A program made the position numbers and the translations under genes. A DNA stretch of 52,419 nucleotides, from IMG/VR virus record IMGVR_UViG_3300017963_000068, positions 1 through 52,419 of that record; one strand, written 5' to 3'. The notes beneath the pieces are model-generated. The model was not told the DNA's origin and ran no database searches. It saw nothing but the letters and a program-made list of their open reading frames with translations. Shown here piece after piece: positions 8,737 through 17,100 of this stretch. How positions within the stretch are numbered: the stretch's first letter is position 1; each line of letters starts with the position of its first letter. This stretch comes from a virus.

Positions 8737-9219
8737 CTAGCCCGCCTCCGCTACAGCTCGGAGCCAAAGGATCCAGCCCATATCCTTTTCCCGGTCCACG
8801 AACGGGGGCCGGGTGTGCTGATAGTAGCGATCGCGCTGGGCCTGGCCGTGGGCCTCGCTCACGCGGATCAGCCACTCCTGGTTCGGCCGGAGGGCGCCGC
8901 CGCCGTCGATCTCCGCTTGCGTATAGGTGATCGACACCTCGGTGAGCTTGATCTCCCCGGCCTCATCTAGCCCGCATGGTTCCATGGAGTAGCGGAGGCC
9001 GTCCCACACCAGGACTCGAGGTTGCGGGCGAAGCTCGCGAACCACGTCCGTGGCCTGGCCCTGGCCGATCATCGATCCCGACCATGAACGCTCCACCGTG
9101 AACACGCGGTAAGCGCGCACGCCGAACGCCGGGTGGAGATCCTCGCGGAGGCCGTCGATCACGTCCTCCACCAGGCCGTCCACCAGGACATCGGGATCGA
9201 GTATTGCGGCGCCGCCCAT
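8737..9219 (-). CDS. Head-tail connector / stopper-like protein
   Basis: A 160-residue protein beginning MGGAAILDPDVLVDGLVEDV. There is one base between its stop and the next start, and 5 bp after the preceding stop. Its position between adaptor and gp10-like genes suggests a head-closure role. I recognise no decisive motif. Confidence 0.45.
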   Translation of the reverse strand: MGGAAILDPDVLVDGLVEDVIDGLREDLHPAFGVRAYRVFTVERSWSGSMIGQGQATDVVRELRPQPRVLVWDGLRYSMEPCGLDEAGEIKLTEVSITYTQAEIDGGGALRPNQEWLIRVSEAHGQAQRDRYYQHTRPPFVDREKDMGWILWLRAVAEAG

Positions 9220-9224
9220 GGTTT

Positions 9225-9518
9225 CTAGTCGCTATCCGCGACACCTCCCACGCGCCACTTGATCGCCCCGCTGGTGAACGCGGTAACGGCCAGGCGGGCC
9301 TTGCGGGCCGCCGGTAGCGCTATGAACTCGGGGGCCGTTTTCCCGGTCGCGAACTTGGAAAAATTCGTCCCGTCGATCGACAGCTCCACGTCATAGGTCC
9401 CCACGAACGTGCCGAACACCTGGATCCCGGAGTTGACACAAAAGCGGTGATACTCCACCGCGTCCGTGTTTCCGGTCCCGGTGGCGTCCACGCCGGCCAC
9501 GTTATCAAATACGCTCAT
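9225..9518 (-). CDS. Small beta-rich virion protein, paralogue of the 17779-18090 protein
   Basis: A 97-residue protein with the segment GTFVGTYDVELSIDGTNF, a GKTAPEF turn and RLAVTAFTSG near the end. The product of 17779-18090 shares these in the same order (GTFVATLDVEFTMDD, GKTVPF, RLNATAHTSG), so the two look like diverged copies. Small beta-sandwich proteins among head genes are often decoration or fibre proteins. The function here is unknown. The SD CAGGAG lies just downstream of a large hairpin. Confidence 0.6.
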   Translation of the reverse strand: MSVFDNVAGVDATGTGNTDAVEYHRFCVNSGIQVFGTFVGTYDVELSIDGTNFSKFATGKTAPEFIALPAARKARLAVTAFTSGAIKWRVGGVADSD

Positions 9519-9540
9519 CGGTCACGCTCCTGAATGACTC

Positions 9541-9597
9541 GGACGCCCGCCCCCATGGTCGACACTGGAGTAGTAGGCACCATAGGGACGGGCGCCC
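9541..9597 (-). promoter_or_regulatory. Long hairpin between head-tail genes
   Basis: Bases 9541-9558 and 9580-9597 form an 18-bp stem with three G-U wobbles and a 21-nt loop when read as minus-strand RNA. It fills the 116-bp gap between 9635 and 9518. There is no U-run, so a simple terminator is unlikely. A TTGACA lies just upstream on the same strand, but I see no matching -10 at normal spacing. Confidence 0.65.
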
Positions 9598-9634
9598 TTG
9601 TCAAATCGTGGTGTGTGCAACAAAGATCCATGTT

Positions 9635-10048
9635 TCAGCCCTGGGGAAAGTAGTTCCGGGCTCCGAACGCGGAGGCGCGCGAACGCCTCGAGCCCGAGGA
9701 GAACGGATCTCCCCTCACCTCCACGCCGAGGATTCCCGCCAGGCGGCCCACCAGGCGCTTGCCCTCGGAGCGGAGCTGGCGAAGCTCGGCGCGATTGAGC
9801 TGGATCGATCCCACGTTGTCCGCCTTGAGGCGGCCGTGGGCGTTCACCAGCTTGGCGTCGACATCCTTGATCGACACCAGGAGCCCGGGCGGATCGTCAC
9901 CGATCGCGTTCGTGATCAGCGATTCGTCCGCGGGGAAGGTTTCGATCGCGCTCAGGGCGCGCGTAAGCGCGTCATCCACTTGGCCGTAGCGGGGCGTCCA
10001 CCCCAGGAACATGCGGATCTCCGCTTTTTGTGCGTCCGTGAGCGCCAT
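9635..10048 (-). CDS. Head-tail adaptor-like protein (gp36-like position)
   Basis: A 137-residue protein beginning MALTDAQKAEIRMFLGW, helical in its first 60 residues and beta-like after, in the slot of Mu gp36 / gp6-type adaptors two genes after the major capsid. Adaptors bind the portal and extend the neck. The last 25 residues are Ser/Arg-rich and of low complexity. Assignment is by position and helical content. Confidence 0.5.
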   Translation of the reverse strand: MALTDAQKAEIRMFLGWTPRYGQVDDALTRALSAIETFPADESLITNAIGDDPPGLLVSIKDVDAKLVNAHGRLKADNVGSIQLNRAELRQLRSEGKRLVGRLAGILGVEVRGDPFSSGSRRSRASAFGARNYFPQG

Positions 10049-10051
10049 CGG

Positions 10052-10447
10052 TTAGTCCTCCTCGCCCTCCACGAACTCCTCCAGCTCGGGCTCCTCCTGG
10101 GCCGGTGACGGCGCCGAGGGCTTGCTGGTGGCCGCGGGCCGCGGTTTGGGCTTGCGCCCGGGCTTGGCCCGTGTGGGTTGCTTGGCCTCCCATGCCTTGT
10201 GGGCCGCGGAGCCCACGGGCACCACGGTGGCGATCGCCGGAGCGCTCCCCGAGGCCCGGCGCGCGCTCATGCGTTCGATGATTGACGGGAATAGCTCGCG
10301 CTTGGCGAGCTTGATCGGGCGGCAATAGCCGTCCGGGAACTCGCGCTCCTCGCCTGGGGGCACCACGATCACCGTGGGCTTGCTTCCCGGCATTCCCGCC
10401 AGCTCGAAACGCTGGGGCGCGCTCGAAATGTTGATCATCCTCGCCAT
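10052..10447 (-). CDS. Conserved head-region protein of unknown function
   Basis: A 131-residue protein immediately after the capsid gene and its pseudoknot. The start was set at ATG 10447 because the SD-containing sequence GACACAGGAGGAG precedes it with 9 nt spacing; a longer frame exists but lacks a site. The first 75 residues (MARMINISSAPQRFELAG) look folded and beta-rich. The rest is a Pro/Lys then acidic tail (EEPELEEFVEGEED). It could be a decoration protein; I do not recognise a family. Confidence 0.6.
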   Translation of the reverse strand: MARMINISSAPQRFELAGMPGSKPTVIVVPPGEEREFPDGYCRPIKLAKRELFPSIIERMSARRASGSAPAIATVVPVGSAAHKAWEAKQPTRAKPGRKPKPRPAATSKPSAPSPAQEEPELEEFVEGEED

Positions 10448-10456
10448 TGGTTCTCC

Positions 10457-10465
10457 TCCTGTGTC
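10457..10465 (-). repeat. Start-associated sequence GACACAGGA, copy before 10447
   Basis: Exact copy, 9 nt upstream of the ATG and 4 nt after the 3' arm of the pseudoknot-like element. Confidence 0.8.
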
Positions 10466-10469
10466 GTGC

Positions 10470-10535
10470 GGACGCGCGGCGAGGTAGATCGCGAGCGCCA
10501 CGCCACGCCGCGCGTCCTAGTTCATGGCGTGGCGC
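10470..10535 (-). ncRNA. Candidate H-type pseudoknot RNA downstream of major capsid gene
   Basis: Two perfect stems interleave. Arm A 10470-10481 pairs with 10506-10517 (12 bp) and arm B 10495-10505 pairs with 10525-10535 (11 bp). Read on the minus strand the order is B', 7-nt loop, A', 0 nt, B, 13-nt loop, A, the classic H-type pseudoknot topology with stems able to stack. It lies between the capsid stop (10549) and the next start (10447), directly before the start-associated sequence. Alternatively the two stems are mutually exclusive states of a switch. Confidence 0.7.
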
Positions 10536-10548
10536 CCGTGTCCGGTGC

Positions 10549-11598
10549 CTACAGGTTGGCGTCCAGATCGATGATTCGGCCGTGAGCGTTCGGGCGCCGG
10601 TTCTTGAGCTGGGGATAGAGGATCAGTTGGAACTTGTACTTGTCCCCGGTCCTCCCCAGCGGGTTGATCCTGGCGGTGAGGCGCGTCCGGCCCTCGCCGA
10701 ATTGATCCTCCGGCGAGCCCACGAGGGCGGCCATTGCCATGGATTGATTGACGGCGCTCAGGCCGTCCGGCATCTGGCAAACCTTGAGATATTCGCTGTT
10801 CAGGAACAGCATTTCCCCGGTGGGAACGTCGACGTCACGAACCACGGGCACGCCGTCGAATTCCAGCATGTGGAAACCGGCGTCCAGGGTGATCTTGCCA
10901 CCGCGGAGGCGAACATTGTCCACCCACCGGCGCTCCTGGCCGATCAGCTTGGAATACTTCGCATGAAGCGCCGGCGTGGTGAGGATCAGATCGAACGGCA
11001 TCCCGCACGCCTCGTAAACCTCCGTCCGGATGTCCCGCATGAGATCGAGGGTGAGGGCGCGCGGAGTCCCGCCGTTGTCGTCCACGTTCGAGGCCCATTG
11101 CGGATAGGTCGACCGATCGATCCCCGCGTAGGTGCCGGTGGTGGCCAGCGGGCCGCCGGTGGCGCACAGCCCGAACATGTTATCCGTGGTCCCGTCCCCC
11201 GTGTAGAGGGCGGTCTGGATCCCCTTGGCCAGGCGCTCGATCGCGTCCCCCAGCTCGTCCGCGAACAGGGCGGCCAGCTCGGCCGGGTTTCCGGTGACGA
11301 GGGCGCCCGCCAGGGCCTTGCCCGTCACCGCAAAGGGGGCATGGTAGGTCCCGTAATCCAAGGAGGCCGGGACTTTGGAATCCCGCTTATAGTCCCCGGC
11401 CTGAACGTCCGCGCCATCGGCGATCGACTCGCCCACGTCCGTGCCGAACCGGGCGGACCACTGGAGGTTCTTTCCCTCGCCGGGGCCTACGGGGAGGAGC
11501 TGGAGGGCGACACAGCTCCGGTTGATCTGTGAAGTGATCCGGTCCTCGAACAGGGTGGCGAGGGTTCCGGCTACGGCGGCCAGGGTGGTATCTGCCAT
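10549..11598 (-). CDS. Major capsid protein (HK97 fold)
   Basis: A 349-residue protein directly after the scaffold gene. Features fit a HK97-like capsid: an N-terminal helix without a delta domain, a spine-helix region around residues 120-180 (ERLAKGIQTALYTGDG), and a C-terminal P-domain with LEFDGVPVVRDVDVP. Because the scaffold is a separate gene and the N-terminus begins directly with the mature-like sequence, proteolytic maturation may not be needed. The SD AAGGAG lies 6 nt before ATG 11598, and an upstream segment can pair with it. Confidence 0.85.
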   Translation of the reverse strand: MADTTLAAVAGTLATLFEDRITSQINRSCVALQLLPVGPGEGKNLQWSARFGTDVGESIADGADVQAGDYKRDSKVPASLDYGTYHAPFAVTGKALAGALVTGNPAELAALFADELGDAIERLAKGIQTALYTGDGTTDNMFGLCATGGPLATTGTYAGIDRSTYPQWASNVDDNGGTPRALTLDLMRDIRTEVYEACGMPFDLILTTPALHAKYSKLIGQERRWVDNVRLRGGKITLDAGFHMLEFDGVPVVRDVDVPTGEMLFLNSEYLKVCQMPDGLSAVNQSMAMAALVGSPEDQFGEGRTRLTARINPLGRTGDKYKFQLILYPQLKNRRPNAHGRIIDLDANL

Positions 11599-11599
11599 T

Positions 11600-11748
11600 G
11601 GGATCTCCTTGCTTGCGGAGCGCTAGGGTTTAGAGCCTCGCGCTGTCCCGCCCGCGCCCGGCGTGCGTCCCGGTGGAGATCCCCCGGTCGTGGTTAGAGC
11701 CTCGCGCGAAATCTTGCGCGCGTCAACTGGTAACGGTTGCGCCGTTAC
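11600..11748 (-). promoter_or_regulatory. Structured leader of the major capsid gene
   Basis: This 146-bp gap plus its edges holds four elements. Hairpin GTAACGG-TTGCG-CCGTTAC (11730-11748) includes the scaffold stop codon. A CGCGC/GCGCG palindromic stem spans about 11703-11722. A 13-bp direct repeat, TAGAGCCTCGCGC, occurs at 11631-11643 and 11695-11707. A perfect 9-bp complement between 11600-11608 and 11675-11683 covers the capsid SD. The last could mask ribosome binding. No U-run terminator is seen. Confidence 0.6.
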
Positions 11749-12545
11749 AGTTCCACAGTGCCGGAGTTGAGGAGATCCTTTGTTTGTTCGGCGAGCTTTT
11801 CGAGCGCCTTGGTTTTCTCCTCGCGCTTTGCCGAGGCGGCATCTGGTGGAGTCGGGCCTGGGCGTGGGCCGCCCTTTTTCCCGGGGAGGTTTCCGGATCC
11901 GCTCACGTTCGCCGGCGCCAGGTGGGCCTTGCCGGTGTCCGTTTGGATCCACTCCTTGATCGCGTCCCCGAGGGGGAGATCCTCGTGGTAGCCCTGGCGC
12001 TGCATTCGCCAGGTGGGGCCGGATTCCGTCACGCTCACGTTCGATCGGATCGTCGCCACGGCGCCGTCCAGTAGCTCGGCGCGCACCCCGGCTTTTGAAA
12101 GCTCGCCGCGGAGGCTCGCCTCGAGCTGGGCCTGGGCGTGCTTATCGGCCTCCACCTTGCGCGCCTCCTTTTCATTGTTGATCTGGGCGGTGAGGGCTTT
12201 CACTTGGTTGCGAAGCTCGCCCACCTCGCCGTCCTCGGAGCCCTCGCCCGCGCCCTTGCCCTTGCCCTTGCCGCCGCCACCGCCGCCCGCCATCTTGGCG
12301 AGTTGCTCCTGGAGTGGCGCCAGGGCGATGTCCATGCCCTCCTTGATCGCCTCGGGGAGCTTGCGGCCAAGTTGCGAGGTCACGGCCGCGTTGACGGTTC
12401 GCATGATCAGATCGCGCTGGGCCTGATCGACGGTTCCGCCACCGTCGCCACCGCCGCCTCCTCCTCCGTCGCCTCCGTCATTCTCCGCGCTGCAAACGAG
12501 CGAGCTGGTGGGCTCGCGGGGCGTTGTCCAATTCCTGATCAACAT
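11745..12545 (-). CDS. Capsid scaffold protein
   Basis: A 266-residue protein immediately upstream of the major capsid gene. It has Gly-rich linkers (about residues 23-38 and 87-100), a predicted coiled coil near residues 105-150 (VGELRNQVKALTAQINNEKEAR), and a charged C-terminal helix (EEKTKALEKLAEQTKDLL). This architecture and location fit an internal scaffold that nucleates prohead assembly through its C-terminus. ATG 12545 is preceded at 7 nt by the start-associated sequence. Confidence 0.7.
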   Translation of the reverse strand: MLIRNWTTPREPTSSLVCSAENDGGDGGGGGGGDGGGTVDQAQRDLIMRTVNAAVTSQLGRKLPEAIKEGMDIALAPLQEQLAKMAGGGGGGKGKGKGAGEGSEDGEVGELRNQVKALTAQINNEKEARKVEADKHAQAQLEASLRGELSKAGVRAELLDGAVATIRSNVSVTESGPTWRMQRQGYHEDLPLGDAIKEWIQTDTGKAHLAPANVSGSGNLPGKKGGPRPGPTPPDAASAKREEKTKALEKLAEQTKDLLNSGTVEL

Positions 12546-12552
12546 TCGCTCC

Positions 12553-12561
12553 TCCTGTGTC
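12553..12561 (-). repeat. Start-associated sequence GACACAGGA, copy before 12545
   Basis: Exact copy, 7 nt upstream of the scaffold ATG and directly adjoining the stop codon of the preceding small gene. Confidence 0.8.
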
Positions 12562-12741
12562 CTATAGTTTGAATTCTGGTTTCTGGACGCGCCAGGCGCG
12601 CGCCATGCGATCGAAGTCCGCCGGATCGTCCTGGAGGAGCCGGAGTATATGCGCCTCCTCGGCGGTGATCTTGCGTCCGCGGGCCTGATAGTAGGCCGCG
12701 CACGCCTTGAGATCGTTCCGTTCTATGTCGCCAATGGTCAT
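12562..12741 (-). CDS. Small acidic/helical protein, unknown
   Basis: A 59-residue protein starting at ATG 12741 (MTIGDIERNDLKACAAYYQ), overlapping the end of the minor head gene region by zero to a few bases. An alternative TTG start at 12762 would overlap by 17 bp. The helical composition with a repeated Asp-X-X-Arg pattern suggests a small head-assembly accessory. There is no family call. Confidence 0.5.
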   Translation of the reverse strand: MTIGDIERNDLKACAAYYQARGRKITAEEAHILRLLQDDPADFDRMARAWRVQKPEFKL

Positions 12742-12745
12742 TGGT

Positions 12746-15268
12746 TCACTTGTACGGCGCAAACTTCACCCCCTCATCAATGGCCAGGGCGAGCTTGTTC
12801 ACCACGCCCGGCGAATCGCTGTTCGGGAACATGTCAATGAACTTGGAAACCACCTCGGTGGGGCCTTTGAGTGAGTCCGCCGGTAGGCGCTTGAAAGCGT
12901 CCGCGGCGTTCTCGAGGATCGTCCAGGCCCGTTTCCGGTCGACTTTGTAGGCGTCCACCACGCCGTCCAGTAGGGCGTCAATGATCCCCTCGTAAGACTT
13001 CACGCGCGGCCCCCAGGTGGCCGGCATCCCGAACCGGCGCATGAACTTTTGCGCCATGATCTCGGTGGTGGCCTCCTCGATCGCGCATCCGGCCCCGCGG
13101 TATTGCATCCGCTCGATCGGGGAGAACGTGTGGAACACCTCATGGGCGATCGTTTTCATATTGTGGGCGTTCTGGGATAGCTCGAACCCGGCGTGATCGC
13201 GCGCCGCTTTCGCGGCCACCTCGCGCTCCGCGTAGGCCGCGCGCTCCCCGGCCCTTGCGGTGTCCATTTTGGGCTTGAGCTTCGCGATCTTTGCCTTGAC
13301 GCGGGCCATTTTGCCCTCGATCTTGACGGCCGCGGACTCGAACTTTTTTCGAGCGCGAATGCTACCGGCCCCGCTCGCCGCGTCCTCGGCGGCCACGAGC
13401 TGGCGTAGTAATTCGCTGTTCTGGCGTTGCAGCTCGGCCATTTCGCCCTCGAGGCGATAGGCTTTTTTCATGGAGTCAACCCACCGTTTGTGGGGCTTGG
13501 CGATCCGCTCGGCCACGCGCTCGTAACTCGCGATCAGCTTTTCGGTTTTCGCCGGAGCTTTGATCATCGCCTGGGCGAACTTCTCCGCTCCGCTCATACA
13601 TTCGGGCGTCACCTCCATGAGGCCGTCCCAGCCCATTTGAGCGTAGGCGTCGGGGAGCTTGCGGATCTCCACGGCGCGAATCTTTCGCCCCTTCTGGTAT
13701 CCGGTGAGCTTGAATTCATGTTCCAGGGCCTCGGCGGCGCCCATGTGATCGCCCTTGGACATGGCCTCCGCAACCTCCACGAGCGGATCGACGCCAGGCG
13801 CGGAGCGTAGCTCCACGATGCGTTCCCTGGTGGCCTCCAGTTCCTTGCGCAACCGATAGGCGCGATCCATGTCCCGCTTTTTCGGTTTCACCAGGCGGGC
13901 GGCCTCGATCTCCTTGTCAAAGGCGAGGAGCTTTTTGTGGCCCGCCTCGATCGCCGGTGAGGCGCTGGGGAACTCCTCCGGGTGGGCCAGCATGTAATCG
14001 CTCCACGCCTTGCGCTTTGCCTCGATCCCGGCCACGTTGCCCGGATCGTCCACGCGCCGGCGGGCCTCGGCGAGCTTGTTCTCCAGGTCCACGCGCTTGG
14101 CGCGCTGTTTTGCAAGCTCGGCCTGGGCCTCGGGCTTTTTCCGCTTGGGCTTGGGCTTGGGCTTGGGCTTGGGCGGCGCCTCGGGCTTGGCCTTGAGCTT
14201 GGCCGTGGGCGCCTTGCCGGTGGCGTAGATCGGTTCCGCCTCCTCGGCGCGCTTCTGGGTTCCCCAGCGCTTGAGCCACGGGGAAACGATACAACGGCAA
14301 TTCGGATGCGCCGGCGGGTGATCATGCTCGCCCAGTTCGGAGTGGAATTTTTCATCGGCGCCCACCACCTGGCGATCGAGCGTTCGGCACACGTCGCAAA
14401 GGCGCTTATCCGCGCTCGCGTCCCACCGGCGCATGAACTCGGGATCGCCGGGATCGCGCGCTTCCCGGTTCAGCTCATCGATCCCATTGTTCGCGTGGAC
14501 GTTATAGGCTTGCTGCATTTCGGTTCGGACGATTCGCTCCCCCCAGTGCCGATAACGCTTGAACAGGCCCTCCGTGATCTCCTCCACGATCGCCCCGGGC
14601 TCGCCCTTGACGCCACGGAGCGCCACCAGGCCGCGAGGCCCTCCGAGGCGCCGGAGGCGGTTTGTCATTTGCGTGTACGTTTCGCCGCGGGCCACGCCCA
14701 CGCCTAGCTGTGCCCGGATGTCCTCGGTGATCCGGCGCCCATAGCGCGCGGCGGACGTGCGGAACCTGGGGATCAGCGTGTGGTCCCCGGAAACCATGAG
14801 GGCCGCGGCATCGATCTGGATCGGTCGGATCGTGTCCCGGAACACGTCCGCGAATCGCGCCAGCTCGAACTCGAGGTGGCCGGCGGCGAGGTGGGCGGCC
14901 AGGACGTTGCCCTCCTCGAGGGCGTGGCGCATGGCGGGATCGAGCTTCGCCATGGTTTTGATCGCGCCCTCGAGGCTCACCAGGGCGCGGCGGTATTGCT
15001 GGGCGGTGAATCGCTCGGCGCCGTCCACGCCCTTGAGCCAGCTCGTGAGGGCGGCGCGTAGCTCGCGCCTCGCCTCCATGAACACGGGAAGGAGCTTTTT
15101 CAGGACGCGAGGCTCGAGGGCCGTTACTTCGCCGGCCACTTGCTCGAGCATTCGCTGGACGCGCTTCTGGTTTGACTTGGCGGGAAAGATCGGGGCGTCC
15201 CGCCCGGGCGGGCGGGTGTAGCCCGGCGGAACGAACGGAGCGCCGGTGGTGTGTGGATCCGGCGCCAT
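12746..15268 (-). CDS. Minor head protein (Mu gpF / SPP1 gp7-like) fused to a HExxH metallopeptidase-like domain
   Basis: An 840-residue protein after portal. Residues about 40-330 match head-morphogenesis proteins, ending in the family signature with C291-D-V-C294 and HPNCRC (321-326), where Cys/His form a small zinc-like knot. Residues 345-640 are a long charged region with a (PK)n stretch and coiled coils. The C-terminus contains T-I-A-H709-E-V-F-H713 and then AIEEATTE (730-736), the pattern of a zincin catalytic helix plus a downstream Glu ligand. Typical gpF proteins are 300-500 residues and lack this. The domain could process scaffold or be ejected into the host. Activity is inferred. 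Confidence 0.75.
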   Translation of the reverse strand: MAPDPHTTGAPFVPPGYTRPPGRDAPIFPAKSNQKRVQRMLEQVAGEVTALEPRVLKKLLPVFMEARRELRAALTSWLKGVDGAERFTAQQYRRALVSLEGAIKTMAKLDPAMRHALEEGNVLAAHLAAGHLEFELARFADVFRDTIRPIQIDAAALMVSGDHTLIPRFRTSAARYGRRITEDIRAQLGVGVARGETYTQMTNRLRRLGGPRGLVALRGVKGEPGAIVEEITEGLFKRYRHWGERIVRTEMQQAYNVHANNGIDELNREARDPGDPEFMRRWDASADKRLCDVCRTLDRQVVGADEKFHSELGEHDHPPAHPNCRCIVSPWLKRWGTQKRAEEAEPIYATGKAPTAKLKAKPEAPPKPKPKPKPKRKKPEAQAELAKQRAKRVDLENKLAEARRRVDDPGNVAGIEAKRKAWSDYMLAHPEEFPSASPAIEAGHKKLLAFDKEIEAARLVKPKKRDMDRAYRLRKELEATRERIVELRSAPGVDPLVEVAEAMSKGDHMGAAEALEHEFKLTGYQKGRKIRAVEIRKLPDAYAQMGWDGLMEVTPECMSGAEKFAQAMIKAPAKTEKLIASYERVAERIAKPHKRWVDSMKKAYRLEGEMAELQRQNSELLRQLVAAEDAASGAGSIRARKKFESAAVKIEGKMARVKAKIAKLKPKMDTARAGERAAYAEREVAAKAARDHAGFELSQNAHNMKTIAHEVFHTFSPIERMQYRGAGCAIEEATTEIMAQKFMRRFGMPATWGPRVKSYEGIIDALLDGVVDAYKVDRKRAWTILENAADAFKRLPADSLKGPTEVVSKFIDMFPNSDSPGVVNKLALAIDEGVKFAPYK

Positions 15269-15271
15269 GGA

Positions 15272-17086
15272 CTACCGGGCCGGATAGCGGACGGGGCGGC
15301 CGTTCCGGGCTCGCCGGCGCGCGTCCTCCTCGGCGCTCGCGCCGCCGTCCTCGCCGTCCTCGCCCTCCTCCTCCTCCTGGTCCTCCTCCTGGTCCCCGCG
15401 GTCCTCGAGCGCCATGGAGTCCTCGAGGAGCGCCTCCTCGGCGCTGATCATGGACTCCAGCTCCTCGCGGATCTTGGCCAGCTCCTCCTCGGTGATCTCG
15501 CCTCCCAGGACCAGCTTGTAAAGGCGGTAGAGGTATGCGCGCTTGAACGTGGCGGACTTGATCGGGATCCCGTTCAGAAGCTCCACGCCCTCCTTGATCG
15601 CCGCGGCCACGTCGACGGAGTCGAAATGGGCGGCGCCGGAAACGCGGAACGCCTGGCCGTCACCTCTGGCGATCGCCACCAGGGACATGAGGAGCTGGGC
15701 GAGGTCGCGAACCAGGCGGCCCAGTTCCTTGAGGATCACGCCGGCCACGGCCTTGTCCTGGGCCTTGGACTCGCCGGAGCGCTTGATCGCGCTCGAGCCC
15801 ATGTCCACGGAAAGCGCCATCGAATACATGACGCGGAACATTTCCCGCATGATTTCTTGACAGGACTCACGCCCGGCAACAAACGGATCGACGGGCGGCC
15901 CCACGAACTCGGCGCGATCCTCGTGGCCGCGCTCCTGGACGTGGCCCGGGCCTCGGATCTGGTTCACGGCGCGATCGGCCTCCTCCTGGGCGGCGCTCGC
16001 CTGGCCGCTGATTCCGTCCTCGGGCGCCAGGAACTCGTAAAGCATGGCGAACAGGCTTTTGAATTCGGCCCAGCTCACGGCGGCCCGTTTGTTGAAATGC
16101 TCGCGCGCCAGGGATTCCAGCTTCCCCATGGCGTGGAGGCCCTCGGGAAGCTCGAACGGGATCAGGGGAACCTTGCCGAACGGGTGGGAGCCCTCGGCCA
16201 GGAACGGGACGGGCTGATCGGGCTTGGGCGGATCCTTCGCCTTGTATTCGATCTGCCAACTGGCCCAGCCCTCGCGGTCGTACCACGTGAACGTCTTTCG
16301 GATCGTGTCGCGCGCGGAGGTGAGGTTCTCGCGGCGCGTTTCCGAATCGCAGATCAGCGCCCACTCCAGCTCCCCGTTTGAGTCCGTTTGCCAGTCGATC
16401 ACGTATTCGGGCTCCACGCCGATCAGGTAGGGATCGAGGAGCCCGGCGCGCTCCTGATCGAGGCGCGAGGCCGGCGCCTCCTCGGCGGGTGGCGCCGAGG
16501 GGAGATCGATCAGGATCCAGGCGCGGCGCGTGATCATCGCCTCGCGGACGGCCTCGAGGAGGAGCTGGAACAAGCCCTGGCGCTTCCCCCCGCTCGGGGA
16601 CACGTCCTCGAGGAAACCGTCCTCCTGGTCCGTGTACCAAGCTGGGAGCTTGGTTTCATCCTCGCCCGCGTCCTGGCCGGTGACGCGGAGCGGATCGGCG
16701 CCGAGGCCGGAAACTAGGTTGTCGATGATCGTCCCCGGGTAGGCCAGGTAAAAGGCGCGGCGCTTGCGCTCCTCATACACGGCCGGATCCTCGGCGTTGT
16801 GGGACGGGAATAGGCGGGCCATGATGTCCGGATCGCGGAGGAGGCGCTTTCCGCCCGCGTACAGGGCGCGGCATTCGGCCCAGTAGTCCGCGTCATAGTC
16901 CGGGTGGCGGCGCTGAAAGTGTTTCCACGCCACGGCGCGCTCCTCGGCCGTGGGCGTGCCCAGGATCTCCTCGAGGACGCCCTGGGCGTTGCGGTTCCGC
17001 TGGGCGGTTAGCTCGTCCGCGTTCTCCGCGATCTTTTTCCAGCTCGAGCCCTGTAGCTCGCGGTCCACCTGTGTTTCGAGCGCCAT
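15272..17086 (-). CDS. Portal protein
   Basis: A 604-residue protein between packaging genes and the gpF-like gene. It has a typical portal layout: an N-terminal wing rich in mixed charge, a beta-rich core (residues 200-330), a long helical stem/crown (about 430-560, RELGRLVRDLAQLLMSLV), and an extremely acidic tail (about 560-590, EDQEEEEGEDGEDGG) ending in a basic segment. Portals form the dodecameric DNA channel that docks terminase. The SD AGGAGG precedes ATG 17086, downstream of three tandem hairpins. Confidence 0.8.
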   Translation of the reverse strand: MALETQVDRELQGSSWKKIAENADELTAQRNRNAQGVLEEILGTPTAEERAVAWKHFQRRHPDYDADYWAECRALYAGGKRLLRDPDIMARLFPSHNAEDPAVYEERKRRAFYLAYPGTIIDNLVSGLGADPLRVTGQDAGEDETKLPAWYTDQEDGFLEDVSPSGGKRQGLFQLLLEAVREAMITRRAWILIDLPSAPPAEEAPASRLDQERAGLLDPYLIGVEPEYVIDWQTDSNGELEWALICDSETRRENLTSARDTIRKTFTWYDREGWASWQIEYKAKDPPKPDQPVPFLAEGSHPFGKVPLIPFELPEGLHAMGKLESLAREHFNKRAAVSWAEFKSLFAMLYEFLAPEDGISGQASAAQEEADRAVNQIRGPGHVQERGHEDRAEFVGPPVDPFVAGRESCQEIMREMFRVMYSMALSVDMGSSAIKRSGESKAQDKAVAGVILKELGRLVRDLAQLLMSLVAIARGDGQAFRVSGAAHFDSVDVAAAIKEGVELLNGIPIKSATFKRAYLYRLYKLVLGGEITEEELAKIREELESMISAEEALLEDSMALEDRGDQEEDQEEEEGEDGEDGGASAEEDARRRARNGRPVRYPAR

Positions 17087-17100
17087 CGGTGCCTCCTGGT

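Noticed and set aside
9600-9634. TTGACA upstream of the 9541-9597 hairpin as a promoter
   Set aside because: No -10 element at 16-18 bp spacing; the next bases are the GC-rich hairpin arm.
14144-14180. Hexameric repeat near 14.15 kb as a microsatellite element
   Set aside because: It encodes the Pro-Lys repeat of the minor head protein and needs no other explanation.
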